Translations under genes and position numbers: made by a program
The notes under the pieces: model-generated
What the model was told of the DNA's origin: nothing
Database searches by the model: none
Seen by the model: the letters and a program-made list of their open reading frames with translations, nothing else
NCBI GenBank assembly: GCA_037440885.1
Contig: JBBITI010000048.1
Span: 1 to 19,303, forward strand
Reading direction: 5' to 3'
Source of the DNA: JBBITI01 sp037440885
GTDB lineage: Bacteria; Chloroflexota; Dehalococcoidia; Dehalococcoidales; UBA2162
Length of the DNA: 19,303 nucleotides
Part shown: one piece after another, positions 1 to 7,140 of the stretch
Position numbering within the stretch: position 1 is the first letter of the stretch
Layout: each line of letters opens with the position of its first letter

Positions 1-1
1 A

Positions 2-1303
2 TTAATGCGGCGGGCGTATGTCAGGGTTAATCTCCTTAGGTATATTGGCCGGTGCCCGTTGGATTTCCGGTGGCAAAGCAGCGAGGACGGACGAAGCCCC
101 CGGTGTTTCCAGTTCAATGGGAATAATTGCAGCGGTAGTGGCTCCGGAAAGATCAGGACTGGTTCCGGCATCAGCCGCAAGCGCTGGTGTCATCGGTCTT
201 TTAACCACCTTCTTTTTCGGCAGAGGTTTTTGTTTTTGCCAGATGCCGATGAGCCGTTCTAGCCCCATCGCCAGCCCGAAACAAATCGCAGGAACCGTAG
301 GGAGAAAATAGAAAATGAAACTCACCCTGTTGGTGATCAGGCTCATCGGTATCCAGGGAAGATAAGTGCCGGCGAACATAGCGAGTCCGAACGCTGCCGC
401 CGTATCTCTCCGGAAAGTTTTTACCGTCAGGTATATCAAAGTTGGAACAATAAGTGCCCAGACGCTGAAGCTGACCAGGCCGATGAAATGAGGTCCGTAC
501 CAGTAAGGCATAATTTCCAGGTTAAATATCCATTCCCATGGCCGGCTCATGGATACATGAGCCGCTGTCTCGAAGGTCAGTCCCGCGGTGGACTGGAGCC
601 CGTTGCGGAGTAAAGTGATAAAGTCAGTCATTCGTAAATAAATGATCATATTGAAGGCGGCTAGCAACAGGAAGAACGAAAGACCGGAGAGGAGTAACGA
701 TGCAGTAAAAATGATCGGTTTATCTCTCCGGCATAACAACCAGTGGCAGAGGATGGCAAAGACTGCAAAGACACCGTTGAACTTGGTGAGGGCGGCCAGC
801 GCGACTGCCACTCCGGCGGCCGGGTAGCTGTGTCTGGAGTAGAGCCAGAATGCCATCAGGACAAAGGAGACTGTGAAAATATCGAGCATGGCGATTCCTG
901 CATGGACAAAATAGAGATTTTCCAGGCCTAATATAAAGACGCCCAAACTAGCAGCCCGCCGTGTGAATCTGAAATTCCGGCAAGTAAGGTACAGGAAAAC
1001 AATGCCTAGTGTGCCTGCTATCACCGAAGGCAAACGCCAGCCCCACTGATTATCGCCGAAAATATACATCCCGCCGACCATGAAGAGCTTTGCCAGCGGT
1101 GGATGTTCGCCGCGGTTGGTGTAATGGTTGTTGATTATGGTCCGGGCATCCGGAATGTAATGCTGTTCGTCAAACAGTGGTTCCCGGGGCACCGCAATTG
1201 CCATCAGGTGGAGGATCAGGGTAACCAGGATAATCAGGCCGAGCCAGGTATATTCCCAGCGCCAGAGTCGTTTTCCGATGTTTATTGCTATTTCCATGTC
1301 CAC
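2..1303 (-). CDS. PMT-family GT-C glycosyltransferase (dolichyl/polyprenyl-phosphate mannosyltransferase-like)
   Basis: This 433-residue multi-pass membrane protein probably transfers a sugar from a polyprenyl-phosphate carrier to a protein or glycan on the outer face of the membrane. The first membrane segment (about 19-37) is followed by the acidic pair D45-E46 in LFDEQHY and the GEHPPLAK motif near 66-72; both are typical of the first external loop of PMT/ArnT-like GT-C enzymes. Many hydrophobic segments follow up to about residue 350. The last 75 residues form a Lys/Pro/Ala-rich tail that is probably disordered and cytoplasmic. The frame given opens with GTG, and an ATG two codons in (1297) is an equally good start. 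Either start overlaps the end of the upstream glycosyltransferase gene, so translation is probably coupled. That neighbour plausibly makes the lipid-linked sugar donor used here. The stop codon lies at the window edge, so the gene is complete. The sugar and acceptor cannot be told. Confidence 0.88.
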   Translation of the reverse strand: MDMEIAINIGKRLWRWEYTWLGLIILVTLILHLMAIAVPREPLFDEQHYIPDARTIINNHYTNRGEHPPLAKLFMVGGMYIFGDNQWGWRLPSVIAGTLGIVFLYLTCRNFRFTRRAASLGVFILGLENLYFVHAGIAMLDIFTVSFVLMAFWLYSRHSYPAAGVAVALAALTKFNGVFAVFAILCHWLLCRRDKPIIFTASLLLSGLSFFLLLAAFNMIIYLRMTDFITLLRNGLQSTAGLTFETAAHVSMSRPWEWIFNLEIMPYWYGPHFIGLVSFSVWALIVPTLIYLTVKTFRRDTAAAFGLAMFAGTYLPWIPMSLITNRVSFIFYFLPTVPAICFGLAMGLERLIGIWQKQKPLPKKKVVKRPMTPALAADAGTSPDLSGATTAAIIPIELETPGASSVLAALPPEIQRAPANIPKEINPDIRPPH

Positions 1304-2370
1304 CAGGTGTTCAGGAGGTAGTTCCAGATCGTGGCAAAAATAATGCCTATCGCTACTGCAATAATGTCATTTATGCCGATCACCGTGAAGAATAACCATA
1401 GTGAGAATGCCTGGATACCGTATCCCGCCAGGCTGATGGTATTGAATTTCAGGAACTGTAAGATCAGCGCGGTCGGTCGTGCCATACGGCGGTCGGCGAA
1501 AGTGAAAAAATTGTTCAGCAGGAAATTTGAAATTACTGAAGCTTCGAAACTGATTGCCTGGGCTCCGAACTCATTTAAGTGGCAGAGCCTGGTCAGTAAA
1601 GTATAGACACCCAGGTTAACGATCACCCCGCTACCCCCAACTACGCAGAACTTGAAAATGCGGACCAGTTCGCCGCTGCGTCTCATCAGGCTCAATAAAT
1701 GTTTCAGGTAATCGATTTGTGTTTTTGAACTGAGCTTGCTGGCCCCTTTTTCGCGGACCTGGAACAAGAAGGGGACTTCGGTTGCTTTTTTGAATTTGCC
1801 TGCGATCAGGATTTCCAGAAGTATCTTGTAACCGGTTGGCTGTAAGCGGGCGCCGCTTATGACGTTGCGGCGTAGCATGAAAAATCCGGACATCGGATCG
1901 TGAATGCCGCGGGTTTTGCCCAGAAGAAGATGTGAAAGGAAGATAGCCCCCTTCGAGATGATACGTCTGATAAGGCTCCACCCCTCGCAACCACCTCCTT
2001 TCACGTAACGACTACCGATTGCCAGGTCAGCACCGTTGTCGATCGCCTCTGCCAGATCGGCAACTACCTCAGGAGGATGTTGCAGATCGGCATCGATAAC
2101 GCCGATTACGTCACTGGTGGTGTGGTTGAATCCGTGAACCACCGCTGAAGCCAGGCCGCGTTCGGTGGTCCGCACGATTACCCGTACCGGGTATTTTCCC
2201 GTTAAAGCTCGGGCTGCTTCGACAGTGCCATCTTTGCTGTTGTCGTCGACAAAGACGATTTCAAATTTGCGACCCGCCAGCGCCCTGCTCAGTCGTTCCA
2301 CCAGGGTATTAACGTTTTCCTTTTCGTTATAGGTCGGGACAATTATCGATATTCCAGTTTCTGATAACAT
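1288..2370 (-). CDS. GT2 polyprenyl-phosphate sugar synthase fused to GtrA membrane domain
   Basis: This 360-residue two-domain protein resembles dolichol-phosphate mannose synthase (DPM1) followed by a GtrA-like domain. Residues 6-230 are a GT-A family 2 domain. IIVPTYNEKENV opens the fold, VDDNS (41-45) binds the nucleotide sugar, and DADLQHPP (93-100) supplies the metal-binding DxD-type acidic residues. Residues 237-360 hold four predicted membrane segments with the GtrA pattern, ending in the NTWWTW motif. Such enzymes attach a hexose to polyprenyl phosphate and GtrA is thought to help flip the product. I chose the ATG at 2370 over a longer frame opening at 2454. GCAGGAT lies just upstream of 2370, the GT2 fold begins at once, and the extra 28 residues look non-coding and would span the promoter. 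The stop overlaps the start of the PMT-type gene, indicating a two-gene operon. The sugar specificity is unknown. Confidence 0.92.
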   Translation of the reverse strand: MLSETGISIIVPTYNEKENVNTLVERLSRALAGRKFEIVFVDDNSKDGTVEAARALTGKYPVRVIVRTTERGLASAVVHGFNHTTSDVIGVIDADLQHPPEVVADLAEAIDNGADLAIGSRYVKGGGCEGWSLIRRIISKGAIFLSHLLLGKTRGIHDPMSGFFMLRRNVISGARLQPTGYKILLEILIAGKFKKATEVPFLFQVREKGASKLSSKTQIDYLKHLLSLMRRSGELVRIFKFCVVGGSGVIVNLGVYTLLTRLCHLNEFGAQAISFEASVISNFLLNNFFTFADRRMARPTALILQFLKFNTISLAGYGIQAFSLWLFFTVIGINDIIAVAIGIIFATIWNYLLNTWWTWK

Positions 2371-2397
2371 GTTATCCTGCCTTTTACCAGGCACTAT

Positions 2398-2406
2398 ATT
2401 GTAACA
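2398..2406 (-). promoter_or_regulatory. possible extended -10 promoter for the glycosyltransferase pair
   Basis: Reading the minus strand, TGTTACAAT fits an extended -10 element (TGn followed by TACAAT, 5 of 6 to consensus). It would start transcription about 20 bases before the ATG at 2370. I see no convincing -35 hexamer, so this is tentative. Confidence 0.3.
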
Positions 2407-2591
2407 TAACAGTCGTGACATAATCTGGTCAGGCTGACACCAGTACCGGCGCACTCATTTACTAACAGCAAATAAAGGAGATCGTTAATAGTAAATGGTT
2501 GTGTTCTTAAAATTTTTTGCCAAAATATGTTCAGTATAGAATTGACGCCCGTTAATGAGACCCGCAGTATGAAATTAAAGCTGAGCGGGTA

Positions 2592-2620
2592 TTGCAAAGA
2601 AAAAATCTTTAGTCTATCAT
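2592..2620 (+). promoter_or_regulatory. sigma70-type promoter for the zinc-ribbon gene
   Basis: TTGCAA (2592-2597) and TATCAT (2615-2620) are separated by exactly 17 bases. They match the -35 and -10 consensus at 4 and 5 of 6 positions. The predicted start near 2627 gives a short leader carrying the strong ribosome binding site TAGGAGGT at 2637-2644, eight bases before the ATG at 2653. Confidence 0.55.
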
Positions 2621-2652
2621 AATGCGCAGTAGGACTTAGGAGGTCATCCAAT

Positions 2653-2964
2653 ATGGTTTCCCAGGACAAGACACTTCAATGTGTCGATTGTGGTGTTCAG
2701 TTTACCTTCAGCGCTGATGAGCAGGAATTCTTCCGCTCGAAGGGCTATACTAATGAGCCTAAGCGCTGCCCGGCTTGCCGCGGCCAGCGGAGAGTACAGC
2801 GGACTAACCAGGAAGGGGGCAATCCACAACTACGCCGGCAGATGTTCCCCGCGGTGTGTGCCGAATGTGGGAAGGAAACTGAAGTGCCGTTTCAACCCCG
2901 GAGGGACAGACCGGTTTACTGCAGCGACTGCTACTCCCGGGTAAAACAACAACAGATGAAATAG
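2653..2964 (+). CDS. small double zinc-ribbon protein (zf-trcl type)
   Basis: This 103-residue soluble protein has two zinc-ribbon modules. The first (C10, C13, C39, C42) sits in DKTLQCVDCG...RCPACR, the pattern of the 'probable zinc-ribbon' family zf-trcl. The second (C69, C72, C90, C93) has CAECGKETEVPF and YCSDCY knuckles. All eight cysteines form paired CxxC motifs, so two structural zinc ions are likely. The linker between them is Arg/Gln-rich and charged, which would suit nucleic-acid or protein binding, but no function is established for the family as far as I know. It has its own promoter and a near-perfect Shine-Dalgarno sequence and stands alone. The start is secure because the ribosome binding site and the DKTLQC motif fix it. 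Confidence 0.85.
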   Translation: MVSQDKTLQCVDCGVQFTFSADEQEFFRSKGYTNEPKRCPACRGQRRVQRTNQEGGNPQLRRQMFPAVCAECGKETEVPFQPRRDRPVYCSDCYSRVKQQQMK

Positions 2965-3232
2965 TTTTATCACCCAAATTTCATACAGCCTCTATTTCTG
3001 GACAAACCAGCCGGACCGTCAACACGAACAATCTCGCTGTAACCCGGATGATTGATAATGGTCTTTGTTACAGCGTGGATAGTCTCATGTGAACTTCGAT
3101 CAGGATTAAGTCTGGAATCGGGATGGTTTTTTTGCTTCTCCTGATTCTAAGCGGGTCGGCATTTTTTATGACTTGAGGGGTATTGTGGTTCTAGATTCTC
3201 CTGGCCGGAGCCGCAATGGGAATAATTTTACT
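2965..3232. other. non-coding stretch with a 9-bp inverted repeat
   Basis: No convincing gene lies between the zinc-ribbon gene and the promoter of the acetoacetate-decarboxylase-like gene. The one clear structure is a perfect inverted repeat, CGCTGTAAC at 3035-3043 and GTTACAGCG at 3067-3075, separated by 23 bases. It has no trailing T-run, so it is not an obvious terminator. The remainder is AT-rich with short T-runs and nothing I can name. Confidence 0.5.
3035..3075. repeat. 9-bp perfect inverted repeat upstream of the ADC-family gene
   Basis: The arms CGCTGTAAC and GTTACAGCG are perfect complements around a 23-base spacer, about 160 bases upstream of the promoter at 3233. It could be an operator with well-separated half-sites or an RNA hairpin at the end of the zinc-ribbon transcript. 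Function is not determined. Confidence 0.45.
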
Positions 3233-3261
3233 TTGACAATTGATGATCTTGATCCTATACT
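3233..3261 (+). promoter_or_regulatory. consensus sigma70 promoter for the ADC-family gene
   Basis: A perfect -35 TTGACA (3233-3238) and TATACT (3256-3261) are spaced by exactly 17 bases. Transcription would start near 3268, giving a leader of about 40 bases with AAAGGAG at 3294-3300 before the ATG at 3308. This is the best promoter in the window. Confidence 0.72.
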
Positions 3262-3307
3262 TGCCGTTACCAGATTGAGTTCAGCTAACGTGTAAAGGAG
3301 TATATAT

Positions 3308-4126
3308 ATGCTTTCTCATCAGACCGGGGAACCTCAGAAGACGATCTCAACCCGGGCTAATTTTGTTCCCTCCCCCGATTTTTCCCCGCCCTATCCGCCC
3401 CTCCCTCATCATTTCAATGATAACCATGATCTGCAAATCCTGTGCCAGGCTCTGCCCGGCGCTGTCAGGCGTGTCCTGCCACCACCGTTGCAACCGTCTG
3501 ATAACGACCGGGATTTGTTCGTCCTTCAGATGGGTTGGAGCCCTGACTGTGAAGGATTCAATGTCCACGAAATCCAGATAAACGTCCCTGTCAGGTGGCA
3601 GGATAAAGTTGGTTCCACCACGCTCATCGAATATATTGACAGTGACATGGGTCTCATCGCTGGACGCGAGATCTGGGGCTGGCCTAAGAAAATGGCTGAA
3701 ATAGTCTGGAAGCAGACCGTTTCCGGTTGGACGGTCACCTGCAAAAAGCAGAAGGACCAGAGCAGTCTGCCGCTGATGAAGGTCCGCTATACTAGAGCTG
3801 ATTCCAACCCGGCCGTCGTGTGGCCGGTCATGATGCCTGTGTATCTGGTCAAACGTATTCCCAACGCCTCGCTCACGGTTTCGCCCCTGACCCAGTTGGT
3901 CTGTATCGGCGGCAACATTCCTCCCGGTAGTGGTCCCAACCTCGCTCCGAACGCGCTGAAAACGGAAACACAGGGTACCGCCGTCGTCCGTTTCTTCGAC
4001 GGGCCCCACGACCCCCTCACCTTCTTCGGTCCGGTTAAAGTGCTCGATGCTAAGATGAGGATAATCAAGGGCGCCATGACCGGTGGGCTTGGCCTCGGCG
4101 AAGTCGTTCACCAGTGGCAGGAATAA
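3308..4126 (+). CDS. acetoacetate decarboxylase (ADC) family protein
   Basis: This 272-residue cytoplasmic protein belongs to the acetoacetate decarboxylase superfamily. Its key segment, GREIWGWPKKMAEI (119-132), corresponds to the family's signature around the adjacent active-site lysines, here K127 and K128. In classical ADC one of these forms the Schiff base with the keto acid and the other lowers its pKa. The C-terminal half has the barrel-forming pattern of the family (FFGPVKVLDAKMRI near 234-247). The first 35 residues are Pro/His-rich and poorly conserved-looking, so a later start is conceivable, but the ribosome binding site AAAGGAG seven bases before the ATG supports this one. ADC-superfamily members include aldolases and dehydratases as well as decarboxylases, so the reaction should not be assumed. 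It is transcribed alone from a consensus promoter. Confidence 0.85.
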   Translation: MLSHQTGEPQKTISTRANFVPSPDFSPPYPPLPHHFNDNHDLQILCQALPGAVRRVLPPPLQPSDNDRDLFVLQMGWSPDCEGFNVHEIQINVPVRWQDKVGSTTLIEYIDSDMGLIAGREIWGWPKKMAEIVWKQTVSGWTVTCKKQKDQSSLPLMKVRYTRADSNPAVVWPVMMPVYLVKRIPNASLTVSPLTQLVCIGGNIPPGSGPNLAPNALKTETQGTAVVRFFDGPHDPLTFFGPVKVLDAKMRIIKGAMTGGLGLGEVVHQWQE

Positions 4127-4398
4127 TTGTTAATCCGTCTGCCTGAAGGTGATTGAAAAAAGTACTGGATTGCCACGCTGTAATCCGGAGACAAGGAGAT
4201 ATTCCAGGTTTTGGTCAGTGTCGCCAAGTAGGCCATACTGTATGGTACCGTCGTCAGTACTCCGTCCTTCGGAATTTCCCGGCGTATTGATACCCCGCCG
4301 TTGCTATTTCAGCTTGTTCCTTCAGAACGTGATATGATAAACTTTTCCAGTGTATTGCTTGTGAACTTCTGTGGACTTTTTTCACCGCTCGCACCTGA

Positions 4399-4475
4399 GG
4401 CGCATTCGTCTAGAGGCTCAGGACACTTCCCTCTCAAGGAAGAGATCACGGGTTCGAATCCCGTATGCGCTACCA
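4399..4475 (+). tRNA. tRNA-Glu (anticodon CUC)
   Basis: The 77-base cloverleaf closely follows the bacterial tRNA-Glu plan. It has an acceptor stem (4399-4405 with 4465-4471) and the D-arm GTCTAGAGGCTCAGGAC. The anticodon stem CTTCC/GGAAG encloses loop CTCTCAA, with anticodon CTC at 4433-4435. The T-arm is ACGGG-TTCGAAT-CCCGT and CCA is encoded at 4473-4475. The D and T arms and the positions between them match the E. coli tRNA-Glu layout almost base for base. The first acceptor pair reads G-T (G1:U72) rather than the usual G-C. No tRNA neighbour is present. Confidence 0.95.
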
Positions 4476-4539
4476 ACCTCATTGTAATAAGACATTCTAA
4501 AGCGATAGATCTTCGCAATCGAATCTTATATTAGATTAT

Positions 4540-5082
4540 TTATAGTCCCGCTCGTTCAAGGAAATATAATAAAGCCACTATAAATGCAACTAACGGTACT
4601 ATCACCACCCAATTGTTTACTTTAAAAACCTGGGGTAGTGTCATATTGCCAAAATAACCTTTTGTGAGTATCCCCTCTTTTAACCGGGGATAAAAAGCGG
4701 CCAGTAGTCCAGAACCAAGCACAATACCAACTAAACCGGCTGTGATAGCATCGAGGTAACCGTTACCGATTGCGCCGGCAATCGTACCGGGGCAATAACC
4801 AAGCAATGCGAAACCTAGACCGAAGATTAACCCCCCGATGGCGTTTTTTCCCCACGAACCTGCTTTGGGACGCAGCTTGATCCAGCCGAGCCCTTGCATG
4901 ATGAATAGGCCGATCATACCGGTAACGACTGCGGAGAGCATTATTTTTACAACGGTAAAATCGGTGAGTAACAGTTGGTTGATAATAACATCATAATTGG
5001 TTACTCCTCCTTTTTGCAGCAGGAAACCGAAAATAATACCGAATATAAGGCCCCAGAGTAGCTTGGCTCTTTTGGTTTTCAT
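4540..5082 (-). CDS. YeeE/YedE-family permease, second half-subunit
   Basis: This 180-residue integral membrane protein of the YeeE/YedE (DUF395) family has about five hydrophobic segments. The hallmark is GYCPGT with C97, equivalent to one of the cysteines that relay thiosulfate or another sulfur anion through YeeE. It is about half the length of single-chain YeeE/YedE (roughly 350 residues). It follows another half-size family member by 15 bases, so the two probably assemble as a split transporter. It is the last gene of the minus-strand sulfur cluster. Substrates known or proposed for the family include thiosulfate, other sulfur species and, for some YedE proteins, selenium; the sequence alone does not choose between them. 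Confidence 0.88.
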   Translation of the reverse strand: MKTKRAKLLWGLIFGIIFGFLLQKGGVTNYDVIINQLLLTDFTVVKIMLSAVVTGMIGLFIMQGLGWIKLRPKAGSWGKNAIGGLIFGLGFALLGYCPGTIAGAIGNGYLDAITAGLVGIVLGSGLLAAFYPRLKEGILTKGYFGNMTLPQVFKVNNWVVIVPLVAFIVALLYFLERAGL

Positions 5083-5097
5083 CTGAATGCTACCTTC

Positions 5098-5616
5098 CTA
5101 CATTATTACCTTGAATAGTAATTGCGCCATCACAATCCCACCGATAAAAAAGCAGATGGCGGAGATCCAGCTTGATACGGCCAGTTGCATGGTGCCGCTA
5201 ATGCCGTGACCGCTGGTGCATCCGTCAGCCCAGCGTGAACCAAACCCCAGTAAGATACCGCCCGCTAATCCGACCGCCAGGCGCAATAATATATTATTTC
5301 CAAAATTCAGGTTCCAAACAGCAGGAATCCATTGCAGAATAAAGTCTCCAGACAGAAGCGAAGAGATAAGAGCGCCGATGACAATACCAATGACGAGCAT
5401 AATCTGCCAGTCCACCTCGGGTTTTGTTTCCTGGTAATAGAGCTTGTTCTCAACCTTTTTCCCTCTGAACAGCTTCTCAATCATCCCTGCAATCCGGGAA
5501 TATGAGGTTGAGCACCCGATGGGCTCGTTTGAAATAAGCCAGGTAAACCAGCTTAAAACACCAATGCCTGCCCCTGCTACGTAGGGAGACCATTGCACTT
5601 CCATTAACCAGTTCAT
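5098..5616 (-). CDS. YeeE/YedE-family permease, first half-subunit
   Basis: This 172-residue membrane protein has hydrophobic segments near 12-30, 72-92, 108-128 and 145-168. Two family cysteine motifs are visible: GCSTSYSRIAG with C35 and GCTSGHGISG with C133. With the following gene's GYCPGT motif this reconstitutes the conserved cysteine set of a full-length YeeE-type sulfur transporter. The ATG at 5616 is preceded by AGGATGAGGAC, and a methionine at residue 5 is an alternative start. It lies 27 bases after the metallo-beta-lactamase/rhodanese gene, which suggests co-transcription and that imported sulfur is handed to that enzyme. Confidence 0.88.
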   Translation of the reverse strand: MNWLMEVQWSPYVAGAGIGVLSWFTWLISNEPIGCSTSYSRIAGMIEKLFRGKKVENKLYYQETKPEVDWQIMLVIGIVIGALISSLLSGDFILQWIPAVWNLNFGNNILLRLAVGLAGGILLGFGSRWADGCTSGHGISGTMQLAVSSWISAICFFIGGIVMAQLLFKVIM

Positions 5617-5643
5617 GTCCTCATCCTTATGCGAATTCAGGGA

Positions 5644-7071
5644 TCATAGGGAAATATTCGTTAACCTTGGACCATGCGGATTGATACATACATTACACTG
5701 CTTGATATGCCCGGCGGCACTATATCCGGTCATGCCCCCGGCGACATTGTAGACTTCTTTAAAGCCGCCCTGTTTCAAAATGCTTGCTGCCAGGCTGGAG
5801 CGATTGCCCGTACTGCATATCAGGTAAACCGGTTTATCTTGATGCAATTCTTTGTAACGAGTGCGCAGTTCCGGTGCAGGGATATTGATAGCCCCTTTAA
5901 TATGTGTATCCGCGAACTCTAATGGCATGCGAACATCCACCAGCATTAATGGATGAACACTATCGCTAATACGCTTATAGAGATTTTCAGTTGAAATGAG
6001 GTGTACATGATCTATCTGGTAGCCATCATTAGCCCAGGCAGTTACACCCCCGCTTAGATAAGCGACAATACGGTCAACACCCACCCGGTTCGCCCACAAT
6101 CTAGCGGTGACCGCTTCCTGGTAGCTATCAGCAACCAGTAAGATATCTTTGTTTTCAGGCATCACCCATCCGGCAAACGTCGGGAAATTGCCCTTGAGAT
6201 CGAGGTGCCAGGTGCCGGGGATGTGGAAACCGGCGAAGGCAGCGTAATTGCGCACGTCGAGTACTACGCTATTCGCTTCTTCCCTTCGATTAATAAAATT
6301 GATTGGTTTTAATTCTTCTAAAGACGGTAATCTGGATAGTAACACCGGTCCTTTTCGGTTAATATCACTGCAACGACTGAAGTGGTCCGGAGCCGGAGGC
6401 ATGTTCGAGGTAAGCGAGCGAATAAACTCTTTCTTTTCCTTGATCTGCAGACTGGAATTGTAAAGTCGCTCATAACCTATCGTAGAAGTCCATTTTGCAC
6501 CCATCGAGCGGCCGCATAGAGATCCTGCGCCATGGGCAGGATATACTTCACAATAATCGGGAAGCTTGAGCAGTTTTTCGTGCAAACTGTCGAAAAGCTT
6601 GCCCGCCAAATTATCGGCAATATCCGGAAACAAGTCCGGTCTCCCAACGTCTCCCACGAACAGCACGTCTCCCACGAAAGCTCCTGCAGGTGAATTGCCC
6701 CGCGACTTGTCAGTGACTACGTATACGACGTGTTCTGGCGTGTGGCCGGGTGTTTCCAGTACATCGAGTCTCATATCTTCAATGTTGATCAGGTCGCCTT
6801 CGGATACGGGTACGTGTTCAAACTTGCAATTCCCTGACCTTGGTGCATATATTTTAGCGCCTGTTTTGGCGGCCAGGTCCATATGCCCGGAGACAAAATC
6901 TGCGTGCAGGTGCGTCTCCAGAATATGAGTGATTGTCACCCCGAGATCACGTGCCTCGTTAATGTAAAGGTCAACGTCCCGCCTGGGATCAATTACAGCA
7001 CAGGTTTGTTTGCCTGCCAGAATATAAGAACTGTGAGCGATTTTTTCCAGGAAATAGTGTTTCAGCAGCAT
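5644..7071 (-). CDS. metallo-beta-lactamase fold protein with tandem rhodanese domains (persulfide dioxygenase-like)
   Basis: This 475-residue soluble protein begins with an ETHE1-like metallo-beta-lactamase domain (about 1-205). The metal-binding set is visible as H54-L-H56-A-D58-F with H63, H110 in ETPGH, D141 in GDVGRPD and H180 in PAHGAGS. Two rhodanese domains follow. The first (about 262-355) keeps LDVRNYAAF but has D315 where the catalytic cysteine should be, so it is probably structural. The second (about 363-457) has an intact CSTGNRS loop with C419. ETHE1-type enzymes oxidise glutathione persulfide to sulfite, and the rhodanese part can accept or pass on sulfane sulfur. In an anaerobe the oxygen-dependent reaction is doubtful and sulfur transfer may be the main role. 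AAGGAG precedes the ATG, and the gene sits between the SLC13 transporter and the YeeE/YedE pair. A CxxC pair near the C-terminus (459-462) is an extra feature. Confidence 0.9.
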   Translation of the reverse strand: MLLKHYFLEKIAHSSYILAGKQTCAVIDPRRDVDLYINEARDLGVTITHILETHLHADFVSGHMDLAAKTGAKIYAPRSGNCKFEHVPVSEGDLINIEDMRLDVLETPGHTPEHVVYVVTDKSRGNSPAGAFVGDVLFVGDVGRPDLFPDIADNLAGKLFDSLHEKLLKLPDYCEVYPAHGAGSLCGRSMGAKWTSTIGYERLYNSSLQIKEKKEFIRSLTSNMPPAPDHFSRCSDINRKGPVLLSRLPSLEELKPINFINRREEANSVVLDVRNYAAFAGFHIPGTWHLDLKGNFPTFAGWVMPENKDILLVADSYQEAVTARLWANRVGVDRIVAYLSGGVTAWANDGYQIDHVHLISTENLYKRISDSVHPLMLVDVRMPLEFADTHIKGAINIPAPELRTRYKELHQDKPVYLICSTGNRSSLAASILKQGGFKEVYNVAGGMTGYSAAGHIKQCNVCINPHGPRLTNISL

Positions 7072-7140
7072 CTCTTCTCCTTTACAACCTTATTTCGCTA
7101 TATCCGTTAGTATCTTGTTATGACTCTGCATTACGATTAG

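Noticed and set aside
3347..4111. Minus-strand 254-codon frame opposite the ADC-family gene
   Set aside because: It shadows a gene with a clear active-site motif and consensus promoter; its translation is low complexity and charged with no family pattern.
3035..4189. Similar 14-mers CGCTGTAAYCCGGA on both sides of the ADC-family gene (3035-3048 and 4176-4189)
   Set aside because: 13 of 14 matches between two sites is expected by chance several times in a window of this size, and there are no other marks of a mobile element.
4301..4534. Short plus-strand reading frame running through the tRNA
   Set aside because: It overlaps the whole tRNA-Glu and has no ribosome binding site.
4522..4537. 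Small hairpin AATCT/AGATT between the tRNA and the YeeE/YedE gene as a terminator
   Set aside because: The stem is only five AT-rich pairs with no T-run on either strand.
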